This document shows, piece after piece, positions 14,801-26,800 of a stretch of 64,000 bases of DNA. Both the position numbers and the translations under genes were made by a program. The notes below the pieces were generated by a model that made no database searches, was not told where the DNA came from, and worked only from the letters and a program-made list of their open reading frames with translations. The stretch comes from Gordionus sp. m RMFG-2023 (taxonomy: Eukaryota; Nematomorpha; Gordioida; Chordodea; Parachordodidae), in NCBI RefSeq assembly GCF_954871325.1, contig NC_088779.1, positions 6,946,846 to 7,010,845 of the forward strand, in the 5' to 3' direction. The number at the start of each line of letters is the position of its first letter. Position 1 is the stretch's first letter.

Positions 14801-15640
14801 ATAGCACTTATAAATTATTTATTATCTTTCAATTGATACCCTAGCTAAGATATTTGATAGAATTTTCTGTAATCTCGATTGCATAAATTATATATGAGTC
14901 ACGAGTATCTTGAGAAATGAAATGTAAGTTATATAAAAAAATAATAATTTAGATATGCTTAAAAATATAAAAAAAATAAAATATATTTAATATCTGAGCC
15001 ATTTATTATATTTTATGAGATCAAAAGCAAATGAGAAAATGAATATATAAGTTATATGAGGCTATATTTTATTCGTTATTATTTCATTTATTCCCTAAAA
15101 TGGGACTGGCATAAGAGGTCTCCCTGTTGAATGATTATTGAGATTAGGTTTATTATGTATATTTTAGAAAAGTAGATGTTGAATAGTGACTTGATATGTA
15201 TGTTGAATATATTAGGCATATTTATAACAAAACAGCTAGACAAAGTGTTATCGTTTTATTATATTAAAAGCATAATGAAATCTGTAGGGATTAGCTTGGT
15301 GAGCGGTAGTATTGATTGGGAACGATAAGAATATATAAACAGATATGAACGATTTAGATATAAGGTTTATATTTAAAGAATTTTATTAAAGTTTTAAATC
15401 AATATTTTATATGAATGGTATATCATCAGACAGTCAAATATATATTTATAAAATTAATTGAACATAATATAATTTGATCTGATATTAAATTGATGCCTCA
15501 GAGAGTAAAATATAAACTTAAATCATGTAACTATAATATAAACATTAATATATTATTTTACAAACATCTAACCAAAATCTAATTTAAAACTACGTGAACT
15601 AGAATGCTATTTGCTAATTATGAGATAATTTGTTGAAATT
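11802..15640. repeat. Direct duplicate of positions 1-4,260
   Basis: Starts with ttatttcgattatcagtatc, the same module as position 1. It then follows the first block with few substitutions, for example catggcttagccggtctccc at 822 and 12,501, and ggtgagcggtagtattgatt at 3,950 and 15,299. Differences include a replaced stretch at 12,060-12,105 and loss of a few hundred bases near 15,055 relative to 3,360-3,712. It ends as the first copy enters the coding island, so the island is not part of the duplication. Markers at 12,502, 13,606 and 15,117. Confidence 0.8.
12060..12105. mobile_element. G/C homopolymer scar resembling the end of a hAT-type miniature element
   Basis: The stretch aaaaaaaaaatttgctctgg followed by runs of G and C closely resembles 48,748-48,771 inside the hAT-type miniature element (aaaaaaaattttgctctggg plus a G run). 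It stands where the duplicate at 1-4,260 has about 170 bp of normal satellite. It may be the stump of a miniature hAT insertion. The long homopolymers also make an assembly or sequencing fault possible. Confidence 0.35.
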
Positions 15641-18600
15641 TCAAATTCCAGTATACGAAATTCCATTTTGAGAGTTAATAAAAACAAAGAGAGATATTTT
15701 GGTAGGTGACTCATTATATAATAAACATATTTATGGAAAAGGGAACCTATCGTTAATGGATAACTCCCAACACCCAAATTTTAATGATATTATGCAAGCT
15801 CAAAATAAATGATAGGGTGTCGAAGATATTGAAAATCATATTAAATAACCTAACCGGTAATGTTGTGTAAAAGTATTTTTCTTGTAGTCTCAAATTTCAC
15901 ATAATTTCGCATGTAGATAGCAGGAATGTCTCCCAGATCTCCAGAGGAGTTTCCTTTAACAGATTTAAGAGCATTAATCGTCTCAGCGAAATGAGAGTGA
16001 AGAAATATACATGATTGTGTAATAATTGCCAGTAAAGATAACATTATCAAGATTAAAAGAATTTAAGGGAGAATTGGAGTTATATTGTTTTTCATAGAAT
16101 ATTTTATGGATTCAGTGATGAAGTGGGCATGGCTTGTCTCCATGTTGAATGTTTAATTGCTAAATTCAAGAAGAGTAGATCTTGAATAGCTACTTGATAT
16201 ATATTGAAAATTTTGGTATATTTGTTACAAAATAGTAGACAATTGTAATTATCTTATATTAAGAAATGTATTTTAAAACTACGTGAGGTAGAATGTTAGT
16301 TGCGAAAAGATGCAAAATGATTAACTTTATTTTCAAGCTCAAGTAATACCCAACCCCTAAGAGGGGATGAATATTAAGTGAGAGATATGTTGGTATGTTA
16401 CTTAATATATTATAAACATATTTTTGGAAAGTGTAAACCATTGTCATTGGATAACCCCCTTCATCCAATTTTTAAAAATATTATGCAAACTTCAAATAAA
16501 ATAGATAATCTGTTTTTTATTTGTAAGAAAAAGAATTATAGAAAAGAATAAAATTTTTTTTAATTCTGAGTGATATAATATAAGTCATATTTAATATTAT
16601 GCCTGCTGCTCCTCCAGCTAAATATTCAAAAAAAAATTAAATAATATTATTTTAAATTTTTTACTAAGATATGACTATTCGATTACTACATTTAATAGAA
16701 TATAATAAAATATTCCGATTTCAAAGTTATATTTTTCTCTTTATATATATATCAGAAAATAATATTATAGCTGCTGCTCTTTCAATTAAATATTCAAAAT
16801 AAAAATTAAATAATTATTTTTTAAATATTTTATTAAATTTCTTGCATCTAATTAAATTTTTTACTAAGATGTATATTCTATTACTACAATTTGTAGTAAT
16901 AGAATATAATAAAATGTTTCAGATTTTAAAGATTTAATTTCCTATTTTTAATAAATATTTCAGAAAGAATGAAGATTAGTGAAATAAATTTAACAATTAA
17001 GTTGATTAAGTGAAAGGTTAATTAAATGAGAGTAAAGAAATATACATGATTGTGTAATAATTGCCAGTAAAGATATTGTTATCAAGATTAAAAGAATTTA
17101 AGGCAGGTTTGGGACAAGATTGTTTTTAGTAGAATATTTTATGGATTCAATGATTAAATGGGCAAGGCTTAGGAGGTCTCTATGTTGAATGTTTATTTAA
17201 ATTTGGTATATTATTGGTAAATTTAAGAAGAGTAGATCTTAAATAGCTACTTGATATATATGTTGAAAATTCTGGGATATTTGTTACAAAACAGTAGACA
17301 AAGTTTCGTAATTATATTATATTAAATGAACTCTATTTTAAAACTACGTTAAGTAGAATGTTATTTGCGAAATGATTAGCTTTAATGTCTAACTCAAGTA
17401 ATACCGAATCCTTTAGAGGGGATGAATATTAAGTGAGAGATATGTTGGTATGTTACTCAATATATTATAAACATATTTTTGGAAAGTTTAAACCATCGTC
17501 ATTGGATAACTCCCTCCATTCAATTTTTAAAAATATTATGCAAACTTCAAATAAAATAGATAATCTGTTTTTTATTTGTAAGAAAAAGATTATAGAAAAG
17601 AATAAAAATTTTTTTAATTCTGAGTGATATAATATAAGTCATATTTAATATTATGCCTGCTGCTCCTCCAACTAAATATTAAAAAAAATTAAATAATATT
17701 ATTTTAAATTTTTTACTAAGATATGTCTATTCGATTACTACAATTAATAGAATATAATAAAATATTCCGATTTTAAAGTTATATTTTTCTCTTTTAAATA
17801 TATATATCAGAAAATAATATTATACGTGCTGCTTTTTCAATTAAATATTCAAAATAAAAATTAAATAATTATTTTTTAAATATTTTAGTAAATTTCTTGC
17901 CTCTAATTAAATTTTTTACTAAGATGTATATTCTATTACTACAATTTGTAGTAATAGAATATAATAAAATATTTCAGATTTCAAAGATTTAATTTGCTAT
18001 TTTTAATAAATATTTCAGAAAGAATGAAGATTAGTGAAATAAATTTAACAATTAAGTTGATTAAGTGAAAGGTTAATTAAATGAGATTGAAGAAATATAC
18101 ATGATTGTGTAATAATTGCCAGTAAAGATATCGTTATCAAGATTACAAGAATTTAAGGCAGGTTTGGGGCTATATTGTTTTTCGTAGAATATTTTATGGA
18201 TTCAGTGATTAAATGGGTATGGCTAAGGAGGTCTCTATGTTGAATGTTTATTTAAATTTGGTATATTATTGGTAAATTTAAGAAGAGTAGATCTTAAATA
18301 GCTACTTGATACATATGTTGAAAATTCTGGGATATTTGTTACAAAACAGTAGACAAAGTTTTGTAATTATATTATATAATTGAACTCTATTTTAAAACTA
18401 CGTGATAGAATGTTATTTGCGAAATGATTAGCTTTACTAACTCAAGTAATACCGAATCCTTTAGAGGGGATGAAAATTAAGTGAGTGATATGTTGGTATC
18501 TTATTCAATATATTATAAACATATTTTTGGGAAATGTAAACCATCTTCATTGGATAACTCCCTACATTCAATTTTTAAAAATATTAAGCAAACTTCAAAT

Positions 18601-19278
18601 AAAAAAGATAATCTGTTTTTTATTTGAAAGAAAAAGAATTATAGAAACGAATAAAATTTTTTCTGAGTGATATAATATAAGTCATATTTAATATTATGCC
18701 TGTTGCTTCTCCAGCTAAATATTCAAAAAAAATTAAACAATATTATTTTAAATTTTTAACTAAGATATGTCTATTAAATTACTACAATTTGTAGTAATAG
18801 AATATAATAAAATATTCCGAGTTCAGTTATATTTTTCTCTTTTAAATATATATTTTAGAAAATATTATTATACCAGTTGCGCCTTCAACTAAATATTAAA
18901 AATAAAAATTATATAATATAATATAATTCTAAATATTTTACTAAATTTCATGATTTCAAAGATTTAATTTGCTATTTTTAATAAATATTTCAGAAAGAAA
19001 AGATTAGTGAAATAATTATAACACTTAAGATGATTAAGTGAAAGGCCTATTAAATGAGAGTGGAAATATACATGATTGTGTAATAATTGCCAGTAAAGAT
19101 AACGCTATTAAAAATACAAGAATTTAAGGCAGGATTGGAACTATATTATTTTTCGTAGAATATTTTATGGATTCAGTTATGAAATGGCCATGGCTTAGGG
19201 GGTCTCCTTGTTGAATGTTTATTTAGATTTAGTATATCATTGGTAAATTTAAGAAGAATAGATCTCAAATGCTACGTG
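15641..19278. repeat. Satellite A, most regular run of monomers
   Basis: Four consecutive monomers with markers at 16,135, 17,175, 18,230 and 19,201, giving spacings of 1,040, 1,055 and 971 bp. Recurring landmarks are gtgagagatatgttggta, ttggataactccc, ataatctgttttttatttgt, atgcctgctgctcctcc and ctacaatttgtagtaataga. The last is a short palindrome, so each monomer carries a small hairpin. No coding signal. Confidence 0.85.
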
Positions 19279-19283
19279 ATATG

Positions 19284-19722
19284 TTTTATATTAGTCTAAT
19301 AACAAAAATCCGCTTTTAATACAAAACTTATTATTAATTAAAATTGATCTTACGTGACCAATATTCTTCTTTATTAAGTCTTTTTTCTCGATATCCACTT
19401 ATCTTTTTTCTTAACAACAATAAATTTTCTTTCTTTTTTTTTGAACAAAACTTCTTTTTTTTTTCTATGATAATAATAATAATTTTTTATAAATACAATC
19501 TATATTATATTTTCATAATAATAATATACCAAAAAAAAACAACAATCATTTAATATTATATAATTTTCTACAACTATTATTTTTTTTTTCTATTTTTTTT
19601 ATAATAATAATATATCGAAAAAAACAACAATCATCTAATACTATATAATTTTTTACAAATATTATTTTTTTCTTCTATTCCTTATAATAATAATATACCG
19701 CAAAATTTACAATTTTACCACA
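19284..19722 (-). repeat. 3' LTR of the minus-strand Ty3 fossil
   Basis: On the minus strand it starts TGTGGTAAAATTGTAAATTT, directly after a purine-rich tract (complement of 19,723-19,745). It ends at the ATATG target duplication. It contains about two and a half tandem copies of an ~84-bp unit (19,515-19,683) with ataataataatata and caacaatcat as landmarks. The same start sequence is found at the other end of the element, 24,134-24,196. Confidence 0.7.
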
Positions 19723-20184
19723 TGTACACCCTCCAATCCCTTCCTCCTGCCCCAACACAAATTCCAATTCCGAATCGGACACGCCAAACTCTAACCAATC
19801 CAAAAATTCCGGTGAAGGAAACTCTTCACTCCACAACTCCGTCACGTTTATCTCTCCAGACTCACCAAGCGCCGTTATTATCGACTCTTCCCGGGTGCCT
19901 GTCTCTTCTCCGGTCCTCCTTTTGATCCCTGCGCTTTCCCCGATATCAGAATTATCATTTCCCGTCTCCTCCCGGATCCAATTGTCGTTGTTTCCTTCAT
20001 CTGTATCGTTAGCCCATATCGGTGCTGCCCATTCCGGCACCTCCCACTCTGTCCTTGGATCCCTTAATGGTTCTTGAACGTTCCTCTCCGTGTAGCCATT
20101 ATCCCTTGCAGAATTCATATCTTGGCGGCAGTTACTTCTTAAATGTCCCATCCGACCACATCTGAAGCACCTGCGTCTTTCCAT
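19675..20184 (-). pseudogene. CCHC zinc-knuckle protein frame of the Ty3 fossil
   Basis: Open frame beginning MERRRCFRCGRMGHLRSNC, a classic C-X2-C-X4-H-X4-C knuckle of the nucleocapsid type that binds nucleic acid. An acidic, tryptophan-containing tail follows (EWEVPEWAAPIW and SEEFPSPEFLDWLEFG). The frame runs across the purine tract into the 3' LTR, so its last residues are LTR-encoded. Zinc knuckles normally sit at the end of Gag near the 5' end of a Ty3 element; here the knuckle is downstream of integrase. It is either a displaced Gag end or a separate 3' frame. Treated as part of a fossil. Confidence 0.65.
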
Positions 20185-21700
20185 TGATGGTTGGTTTATG
20201 CACGATTCCCCCCCTTCTCCTCATCCACGAGTCTGGGATCTGTCGAAGCCTATCATTATCTGAATTTCACAATCCTCAAATATCCACATTTGTTGCATAC
20301 TTATTCTAAAAATAAAGGTAACGCACTCTAATCAATTCTATTTCTCACAAAATACTCTCTTATTTACCTTAACACAACTCATATTAGAACAATTTTTATT
20401 ATTTTTTTTAAAATTTAATAATTTTCAAACATTCTATCTTAAATATAATTCTATATTTTACTAACTTATCCCCTTTAATTTAATAATATTCAACTAAAAT
20501 CTCCTTTTAATTCAAAAGCTTTATCTTAAAAATAATTTTATATTTTACTGACCTTTCCATCTTTAATTTAATAATAATTAACAGAAATATCCTTTTAATT
20601 TAATAATTTCTAAACTAAATAATATTTAAACACTTCCTAACAAAAAAAATGGTATATTTTATATACCCCTTTTCCTTTAAGAATATTCCTTCAAAAAAAT
20701 AGAACCCAAAAAAACTTTTCTTCCCTCCTTTAATACTTTTCTGGGCCCAAACTATCGTGTCTTTCCCTTTTTTTATTCCAATCTAATTTTAACTTAACTT
20801 TTCTCCCTTTCCCAACAATCTTTCTCATTCCTCATGATTTATTACTCCAAATAACTTTTCCCCTTTTCCAAAACCCCAAATTTACGAAATATCATCCTAA
20901 TCTAATTTCATCTTACTTATTCACGTTACCCTAGATGATTTATCGCTCTTCTACAATTCATTTACTCAACTTTTATTTTGACACCATTTTTTTTAATCTA
21001 AACTTCATCGTGTCATCATTTTTATTTTTCAAACATTTTTTTTTTCAATTAAATCCTTGCACCTATCTCGCACATCTCCCAACTTATTTAACTAAACTTA
21101 ACTTTGCTCTTCAACAAAATATTTTATTTTGAATTAATGTTCCAACTAAGATTATTAACGAATAATACGTTTACTATTACCACTTATTGATTACATTATT
21201 AAGCACTTATTTGGTACCGGATTATGTTAAACCTTCAAATGCGTAAATTGCAATAATTATTTACTATTAAGAATTTTTTCCGGAGCATACGAATTATCTA
21301 TCCTTCTCCCTCGCCTTGATTTAAGCTAACCCCCCTTAAGATGGGCACATAAATAATATTCTCCCTTTCAACACAACTTATATATTATGTAATATAACAA
21401 GTCATATATTAAAAATGAGTGTAAATTTTAAAAATATCGATGGCTCTAAAAAGAGCTTATAATAAAAAAGTACCTAAAAACATGTAATAATTATGTTTAA
21501 AAATTTCTAATTGTATTTTTTGTTTTAGGAAGATTGACTCGCGTTTTTCGTTTATGTTAAAAATTTTACGTGCTAAAATTTTTAAAAAAGAATATGTTGA
21601 TTGGGAGAAATTACCATTAGTTGAGATGACTATGGGTTGAAAAATAAAATTATTTAATATTGAGTATTTATTGATTTTTTTATTTTCGCCATTAGTAAGA
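20185..21700 (-). other. Non-coding interior of the Ty3 fossil
   Basis: Pyrimidine-rich on the plus strand (runs such as ttttcccctttt) and AT-rich, between the integrase C-terminal part and the CCHC frame. No convincing protein was seen on either strand. A G-run on the minus strand near 21,330 (complement of ccccccttaag) superficially looks like a polypurine tract. Confidence 0.5.
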
Positions 21701-21709
21701 GGATTTGAA

Positions 21710-23131
21710 TTAATTGATGAGGGAAAGGAAGAGACCTCCATAACTTGGACCATAATACATGGATATACATATATTTTTGCTTTTCCTTTTATGCATTCCC
21801 TTCCGCCTCGTATCCTCTGACTCTTGCTCCCTTCCAATTTCTTTCAAAGTTTCGGGCCCGATCCGTCTACGGAGTTGATCCCTGTGTCTAACTCCCTGTC
21901 TTCCGTCGATGAACCGTACCCTATTTACTTTGCTTCCCACATTTCCCACAATCACTCCGGGCTCCCATCTCTTTTTACTTCCAAATATTCTTGCCCATAC
22001 TGCTTGACCCATCATAAATTTCGCTTCATTTCCCTTATCTTTAAGATTGTGGGTAAAACAGCTTCAGGTGGAGCTAAAGATACCCAAGCTGTCAAGGCCG
22101 AATTTAAAAGTTCTTGATTTGCCAGTGAATCAAACCAAATTCGAGTCCTCCGTCCTAACTTTTCTGCCGGTGACGGCTCCTTCCCTTTTTTACTGTTATT
22201 ATAATAAGCCACTGCTACCGATATCTCTCCGCCTCCATCCTTCGCTTTTCTCAACCAATTTTTGACCACCGCTACCATTCTCTCCGCTTGTTCATTTGAA
22301 CTCGGATGATATAGTGGCGCTAAAATGTGTTTTGCTCCAGTTTCCGCGCAAAAGCTTTCGAATTGCCTACTAATGAAGGCAGGGTCCCCGTCCGTTACCA
22401 CTGTCCTAGCAACCCAAAATTTGGCCCATAAATTTTTTAATACTTTTATCACGATCTGGGTTGTAATCTTTTACTTCCTCATATTCTACCCATTTCGAAA
22501 ATGCATCTTTTACTAATATGTATATTTTATTTTCGAAGTCAAAGAAATCCAAATGGATGCGCTCCCAAGGCTGCGCTGTCATTGACCACACACTTTCTTT
22601 ATCTTTTCGGGGCATGGGAGCCCAAGAATTACATCTAACACAGGTTAGACTGATATTTTCTATGTCTCGGTTCATTCCTGGCCACCAAACATATTCTCGT
22701 CCCCACTGTTTCATTCTTTCCATACCTTGATGCCTGGCATGAATCATCGCCATTACCGCTTCTCTTAGTTTTATTGGTATAACACTTCTATTTCCTCGCA
22801 TCAAACACTCATCTATTATCGCTAATTCCCTCTTTACATATTTATAGGTCTTGTCTCCATCCCGCCACGTTTTCTGTCCCTTAAGGCACGCTTTGATCCG
22901 TCTCAATTCCTTATCTTTCAAAGTCACTCTTTTAATATCTTCCCATGTTACTGGCCCGCCTCTAGATACTCCTGCCATAATCCGAATCAGTCCTTGTTCA
23001 ATTTCTTCCGCCCCTTCTTGTTCTTTCTCCTCAACATCTTCCCCAGCTCCGCATCTGGATAAAATGTCTGGTAAATAATTTTCTTTCCCTTGTCGATATT
23101 TCACTTGGACATCAAAACTACCTACTAGCAA
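21710..23131 (-). pseudogene. Integrase region of the Ty3 fossil
   Basis: Minus-strand homology to Ty3 integrase. In order: the zinc-binding H2C2 module (ARHQGMERMKQWGREYVWWP, then CVRCNSW), the catalytic core (HLDFFDFENKIYILVKDAFS, then TDGDPAFISRQFESFCAETG and HPSSNEQAERMVAVVKNWLR), and a C-terminal basic domain (GQAVWARIFGSKKRWEPGVI, RHRDQLRRR). It would have joined element cDNA into host DNA. Not intact. Confidence 0.8.
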
Positions 23132-23269
23132 TAACTATCTCTGCAGCTTAGGCGATAGCATTAGTTCCTTGTTGTCCTTCCGGAATAGATGCACCAACGG
23201 ATCTGCGCCCGATTAGATATTCACGGCATTTCGTTAACCCGAAGATAACGGCCGATGCTTCTTGCTCAA

Positions 23270-24130
23270 TCACTGAATACCTGGTCTCTGCCGCTCTAAA
23301 AATTCTTGAAAAAAATAAATCGGCCTTTTTACCCCATCAATAAAATGCAACAGCGCTCCTCCTACACCTTTATGAGATGCATCCACCGCCAATATCACCT
23401 CTAATTCATTATAAAAACACACTAAAAAGGGTTCCTTTCTTATTCGACCCTTCAATTCTTCGAAGGACTCCTCTTGTTCATTTGTCCACTCAAATTTTCT
23501 CCCTTTCTTTAATAATTGATATAAGGGCGCGGCTATTTGAGCAAATCCTTCCACGAACCGATGATAATGATTTACCATCCCTTTAAATGACTGTACCTCT
23601 GCTTTATTACTGGGTCTTATCATATTATTTTCCAATCATATTTCTGTCCTACGGGCGGCACCTCCTTTCCTATGATCTTATGCCCCAGATAAGTAAGTTC
23701 AGTCACCCCCAACACGCTTTACTCCCAGCTGGCTCTCAATCCTTTCTCTTTGATTCTTCGAAATACTTCCTCCAATCTCTGTTCATGTTGTTCGGGATTT
23801 TTCCCCGTCACCAAGACATCATCCATATAGTAGAAAACTCCTTCCATTCCCTGGAAAACCGCAGCCATCGTACGCTGAAAAATGGGAGCTGACACAATAA
23901 GTCCGAATGGTAATCTACAAAACGCAAACAATCCTTTCAGCGTAGTAATCGTTAATAACCTCCTTACCTCCGGCCTTACCAGTAGTTGCAGATATGCATT
24001 AGAGAAATCCACTTTTGAAAAATAAACATTTCCTTTTAGACTAGCCAGTACTTCAATTCTCGGCATGGGATATTTAACCTCTACTACCGACGGATTTACT
24101 GTAACTCAAAAATCTGGGCATAAACGAAGT
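23270..24130 (-). pseudogene. Reverse transcriptase and RNase H region of the Ty3 fossil
   Basis: Minus-strand homology to Ty3 Pol: VYFSKVDFSNAYLQLLVRPE, FAFCRLPFGLIVSAPIFQRT, the catalytic box YMDDVLVTG, then the connection (NHYHRFVEGFAQIAAPLYQL) and the start of RNase H (AVDASHKGVGGALLHFIDG). These are standard Ty3/Gypsy motifs. Decayed; part of a fossil. Confidence 0.85.
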
Positions 24131-24201
24131 TTCCCATTTTTTTTCCTTCTATTCCTTGTAATAATAATATACCGCAAAATTTACAGTTTTTTAACAATAT
24201 G

Positions 24202-25279
24202 TTGAAATTAGGGATATTTGTTACAAAACTCTAGATAAAGTATTGTAATTATATAAAATTAAATGAAATCTATTTTAAAACTACGTGAAATGTTATTTGC
24301 GAAATGATTTAATTTCAATCTCATGTATTAAAGAACCCCATAGAGGGGATACAAATAAAGTGAGAGATATATTGGTAGGTTACTCAATATATTATAAATA
24401 TATTTTAGAAAATGTAAACTATCACCATTGGATAACACCTTATATCTATTTTTAAAGTATTAAGCAAGCTTTAAACAAAATAGATAATCTGTTTTATATT
24501 TTAAGAAAAAGATTATAGAAGCGAATAAAAATAACTATCTTTTAAAATATGAAAAATATTTTTTAATTCTAAGTGATATAATATAAGTCATATTTAATTT
24601 TATGGCTGCTGTTCCTCCAGCTAAATATTCAAAAAAAAATTAAACAATATCATTTTTAATTTTTAATAAGAAATGTCTATTCGATTACTACAATTTGTAG
24701 TTATAGAATATAAAAAAATATTCCGTTTTCAAAGATATATTTTTCTCTTTTAAATATTCATTTCATAAAATAATATTATACCTGCTGCGCTTTCAATTAA
24801 ATGTTCAAAATAAAAATTAAATAATTATATTTTAAATATTTTAGTAAATTTCTTGCCGAATTAAATTTTTTACTAAGATTTTAATAAAATATTTCAGATT
24901 TCAAAGATTTTTACTATTTTTAATAAATTAGTCAGAAAGAATAAAGATTAGTGAAATAAATTTAACAATTTAGTTGATTAAGTGAAAGGTTAATTAAATA
25001 AGAGTGAAGAAATATACATGATTATGTAATAATTGCCAGTAAAGATAACGTTGTAGATTATAAGAATTTAAGGCAAGATTCCGGCTATATTGTTTTTTAT
25101 AGAATATTTTATGGATTCAGTGATATAATGGGCATGGCATAGGAGGTCTCTCTCTTAAATTTTTATTTAGATTTGGCATATTATTGGTAAATTTAAGAAG
25201 GATTAGCTTTAAATTCAAACTCAAGTAATAACAAACCCCTTAGAGGGGATAAAAACAAAGTGAGTATGTTGGTAGGTTA
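24202..25279. repeat. Satellite A
   Basis: The monomer interrupted by the Ty3 insertion continues with atgttgaaattagggatatt, and a second marker appears near 25,145. The usual modules atgttatttgcgaaatgatt, ctgctgttcctccagctaaa and ctacaatttgtag are present. It ends where the LINE head begins, after ggtaggttaa. Confidence 0.8.
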
Positions 25280-26800
25280 ATCATCGCCGAGGTGTCCTAA
25301 TGAGTTATGATGTAAGCTTGGAACTAGAAGGATGTAGAGAACGCAGGTTCAATTCTTGTAAGTAGCATAAAAACCTTCAGGTTTTTTTTCGCTGATTGAT
25401 GTGTAACGACATATGGATGGTAAGATAAATTTCTGAGCTTAGGGATGACACTCTGGTCACCCACAGGTGTGAACCGCCGGGTGCTAAGGATACTTGTCAA
25501 ATAACAAACTTGATGAAGCTGTAATGGAAATCCTTAAGAATGACCTAGTCATAATAGGTGGTGACTTAAATATGCATGTGGGAAAAGCAAGAAATAGCTA
25601 CAAAAGGCTTAATGGTGGTTTTGGATATGGAGAAAGAAATGATGAGCATATACTGAAATTTAGCAAGCCTTCGATCTTGCCTCAACCAACACGTACTATA
25701 GGAAAAAAGACAGTCATTTAATAACATAAGAAAGTGATACAAGAATAACACAGATAGATTATATGCTAATCTCTCGTAGAAGATTAAAAAATGAGAAACA
25801 CAGTAGATGATATAGCCGTGCAACACAAGATACTAGTCATGGATTTAGACATCACAAAAAAATCTACTCAAAACAAGATAAAACTGGAACCATGCATCAA
25901 ATGGGGTAAATTAAAAACAATGACAGTCTTTGCAAACAATGCAAACATTGAAACAATAGATTCCTCACAAGTCAGTGAAGTAATGTGGACACACCTTTCA
26001 TTCAGATTAATAGACACTGCCAAATCGACACTAGGCTTGACAAGACAAATCATACAAAAAACTATAGTGGCGGAATGAAGAGGTACAAACTACTATACAG
26101 GAGAAATACGCCTTTTATAAAATATAGTACAAATTCAAAAACCTAAATGACACAAGATACAAAAAATCCAAGAGAAGAAGCTACAAAGACGGTGGTAAGG
26201 GCTAAAGCTATGGCATATGATGACATGTATGAAGAACTACATACCAAAGAAGGGCAAAATAAAATATACAGATTAGAGCGGGAAAAGAATTCTAGGGATA
26301 GAACTCCGAAAGTAATCAAAAGCACAGATGGGAAAATGATAATAAAGAAAAAAAGTAATGAATAGATGGAAAGAATATTTTCAGGAGCTTCTCAACTTTA
26401 ATCCCCACACACTACATTTAGATAAACACTCCTCATGTCAAAACCTTATTACACCTATAACAGAGCAAGAGATAATCATATGCCTCAAACATATGGGGGT
26501 CCAAATGATATTCCAATAGAAAGCCTTAAAGCACTAGGAGATAATGGAATACCTCACAAATCTATGCAAAAAAATATTTGGGAATGAAGAGGTTCCTCAA
26601 AAATGGACGAAGAGTTATCTAGTTCCTGTCTTCAAAAATAAAGATGCCTGGAAGATCAACAACTGATGCTATCCACGCAATAAGGCAAATGAGTGAAAAA
26701 TACAGGGAAAAGAACATATGATCTAGAAAAGGCCTTCGATAGAATTCCAAGAAAACCTATCTGGTGGGCGCTACGCCACATAAAAATTCATTAGAATAAT
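25280..26800 (+). mobile_element. RTE/BovB-like LINE, copy 1, 3'-truncated, with a tRNA-like head
   Basis: Non-LTR retrotransposon remnant. Order: tRNA-like head, 5' untranslated part (gattgatgtgtaacgacata), a piece of the APE-type endonuclease (IIGGDLNMHVGKARNSYKRL, 25,548-25,607), then the linker, and the start of reverse transcriptase (DLEKAFDRIPRKPIWWALRH, near 26,720-26,780). Compared with the copy at 45,140 it lacks the N-terminal half of the endonuclease and everything after the first reverse-transcriptase motifs; satellite A follows directly. Many stops and frame changes. It lost its 3' end rather than its 5' end, the reverse of the usual LINE truncation. Confidence 0.8.
25284..25367 (+). 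repeat. tRNA-like head (SINE-type) at the LINE 5' end
   Basis: The stretch gccgaggtgtcctaatgagt, then taagcttggaactagaagga, then gcaggttcaattcttgtaag resembles the A-box and B-box layout of a tRNA-derived SINE head. The B-box-like ggttcaattc is at 25,347-25,356. The 3' part of the same head (gttcaatcctggtaggaacg) is present at the start of the second LINE copy near 45,140, so it belongs to the family. It probably derives from an RNA polymerase III promoter. It is not a working tRNA gene, as no good cloverleaf is visible. Confidence 0.55.

Larger units (their letters stand above)
19284..24196 (-). mobile_element. Ty3/Gypsy-type LTR retroelement fossil, minus strand
   Basis: Inserted in satellite A with a 5-bp target duplication ATATG (19,279-19,283 and 24,197-24,201, possibly extended by AA). 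In minus-strand order it shows a short stretch at 24,134-24,196 matching the outer edge of the 3' LTR (both start TGT and share gtaaattttgcggtatatta), then reverse transcriptase and RNase H, integrase, a region without recognised coding, a CCHC zinc-knuckle frame, a purine-rich tract and the 3' LTR. The usual gag and protease regions were not seen between the 5' edge and the reverse transcriptase. The element is broken in several places, at least half a dozen by eye. Its coding parts are GC-richer than the satellite, so it is probably a fairly recent arrival. Confidence 0.85.

Noticed and set aside
20290-21340. Region bounded by a G run near 21,330 as an LTR of the minus-strand Ty3 element
   Set aside because: The true LTR is identified at 19,284-19,722 by its TG start, a purine tract before it, a match at the other end of the element and the target duplication.
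25284-25367. Functional tRNA gene
   Set aside because: Only box-like motifs are present; no convincing cloverleaf or anticodon stem, and the sequence continues into the LINE.
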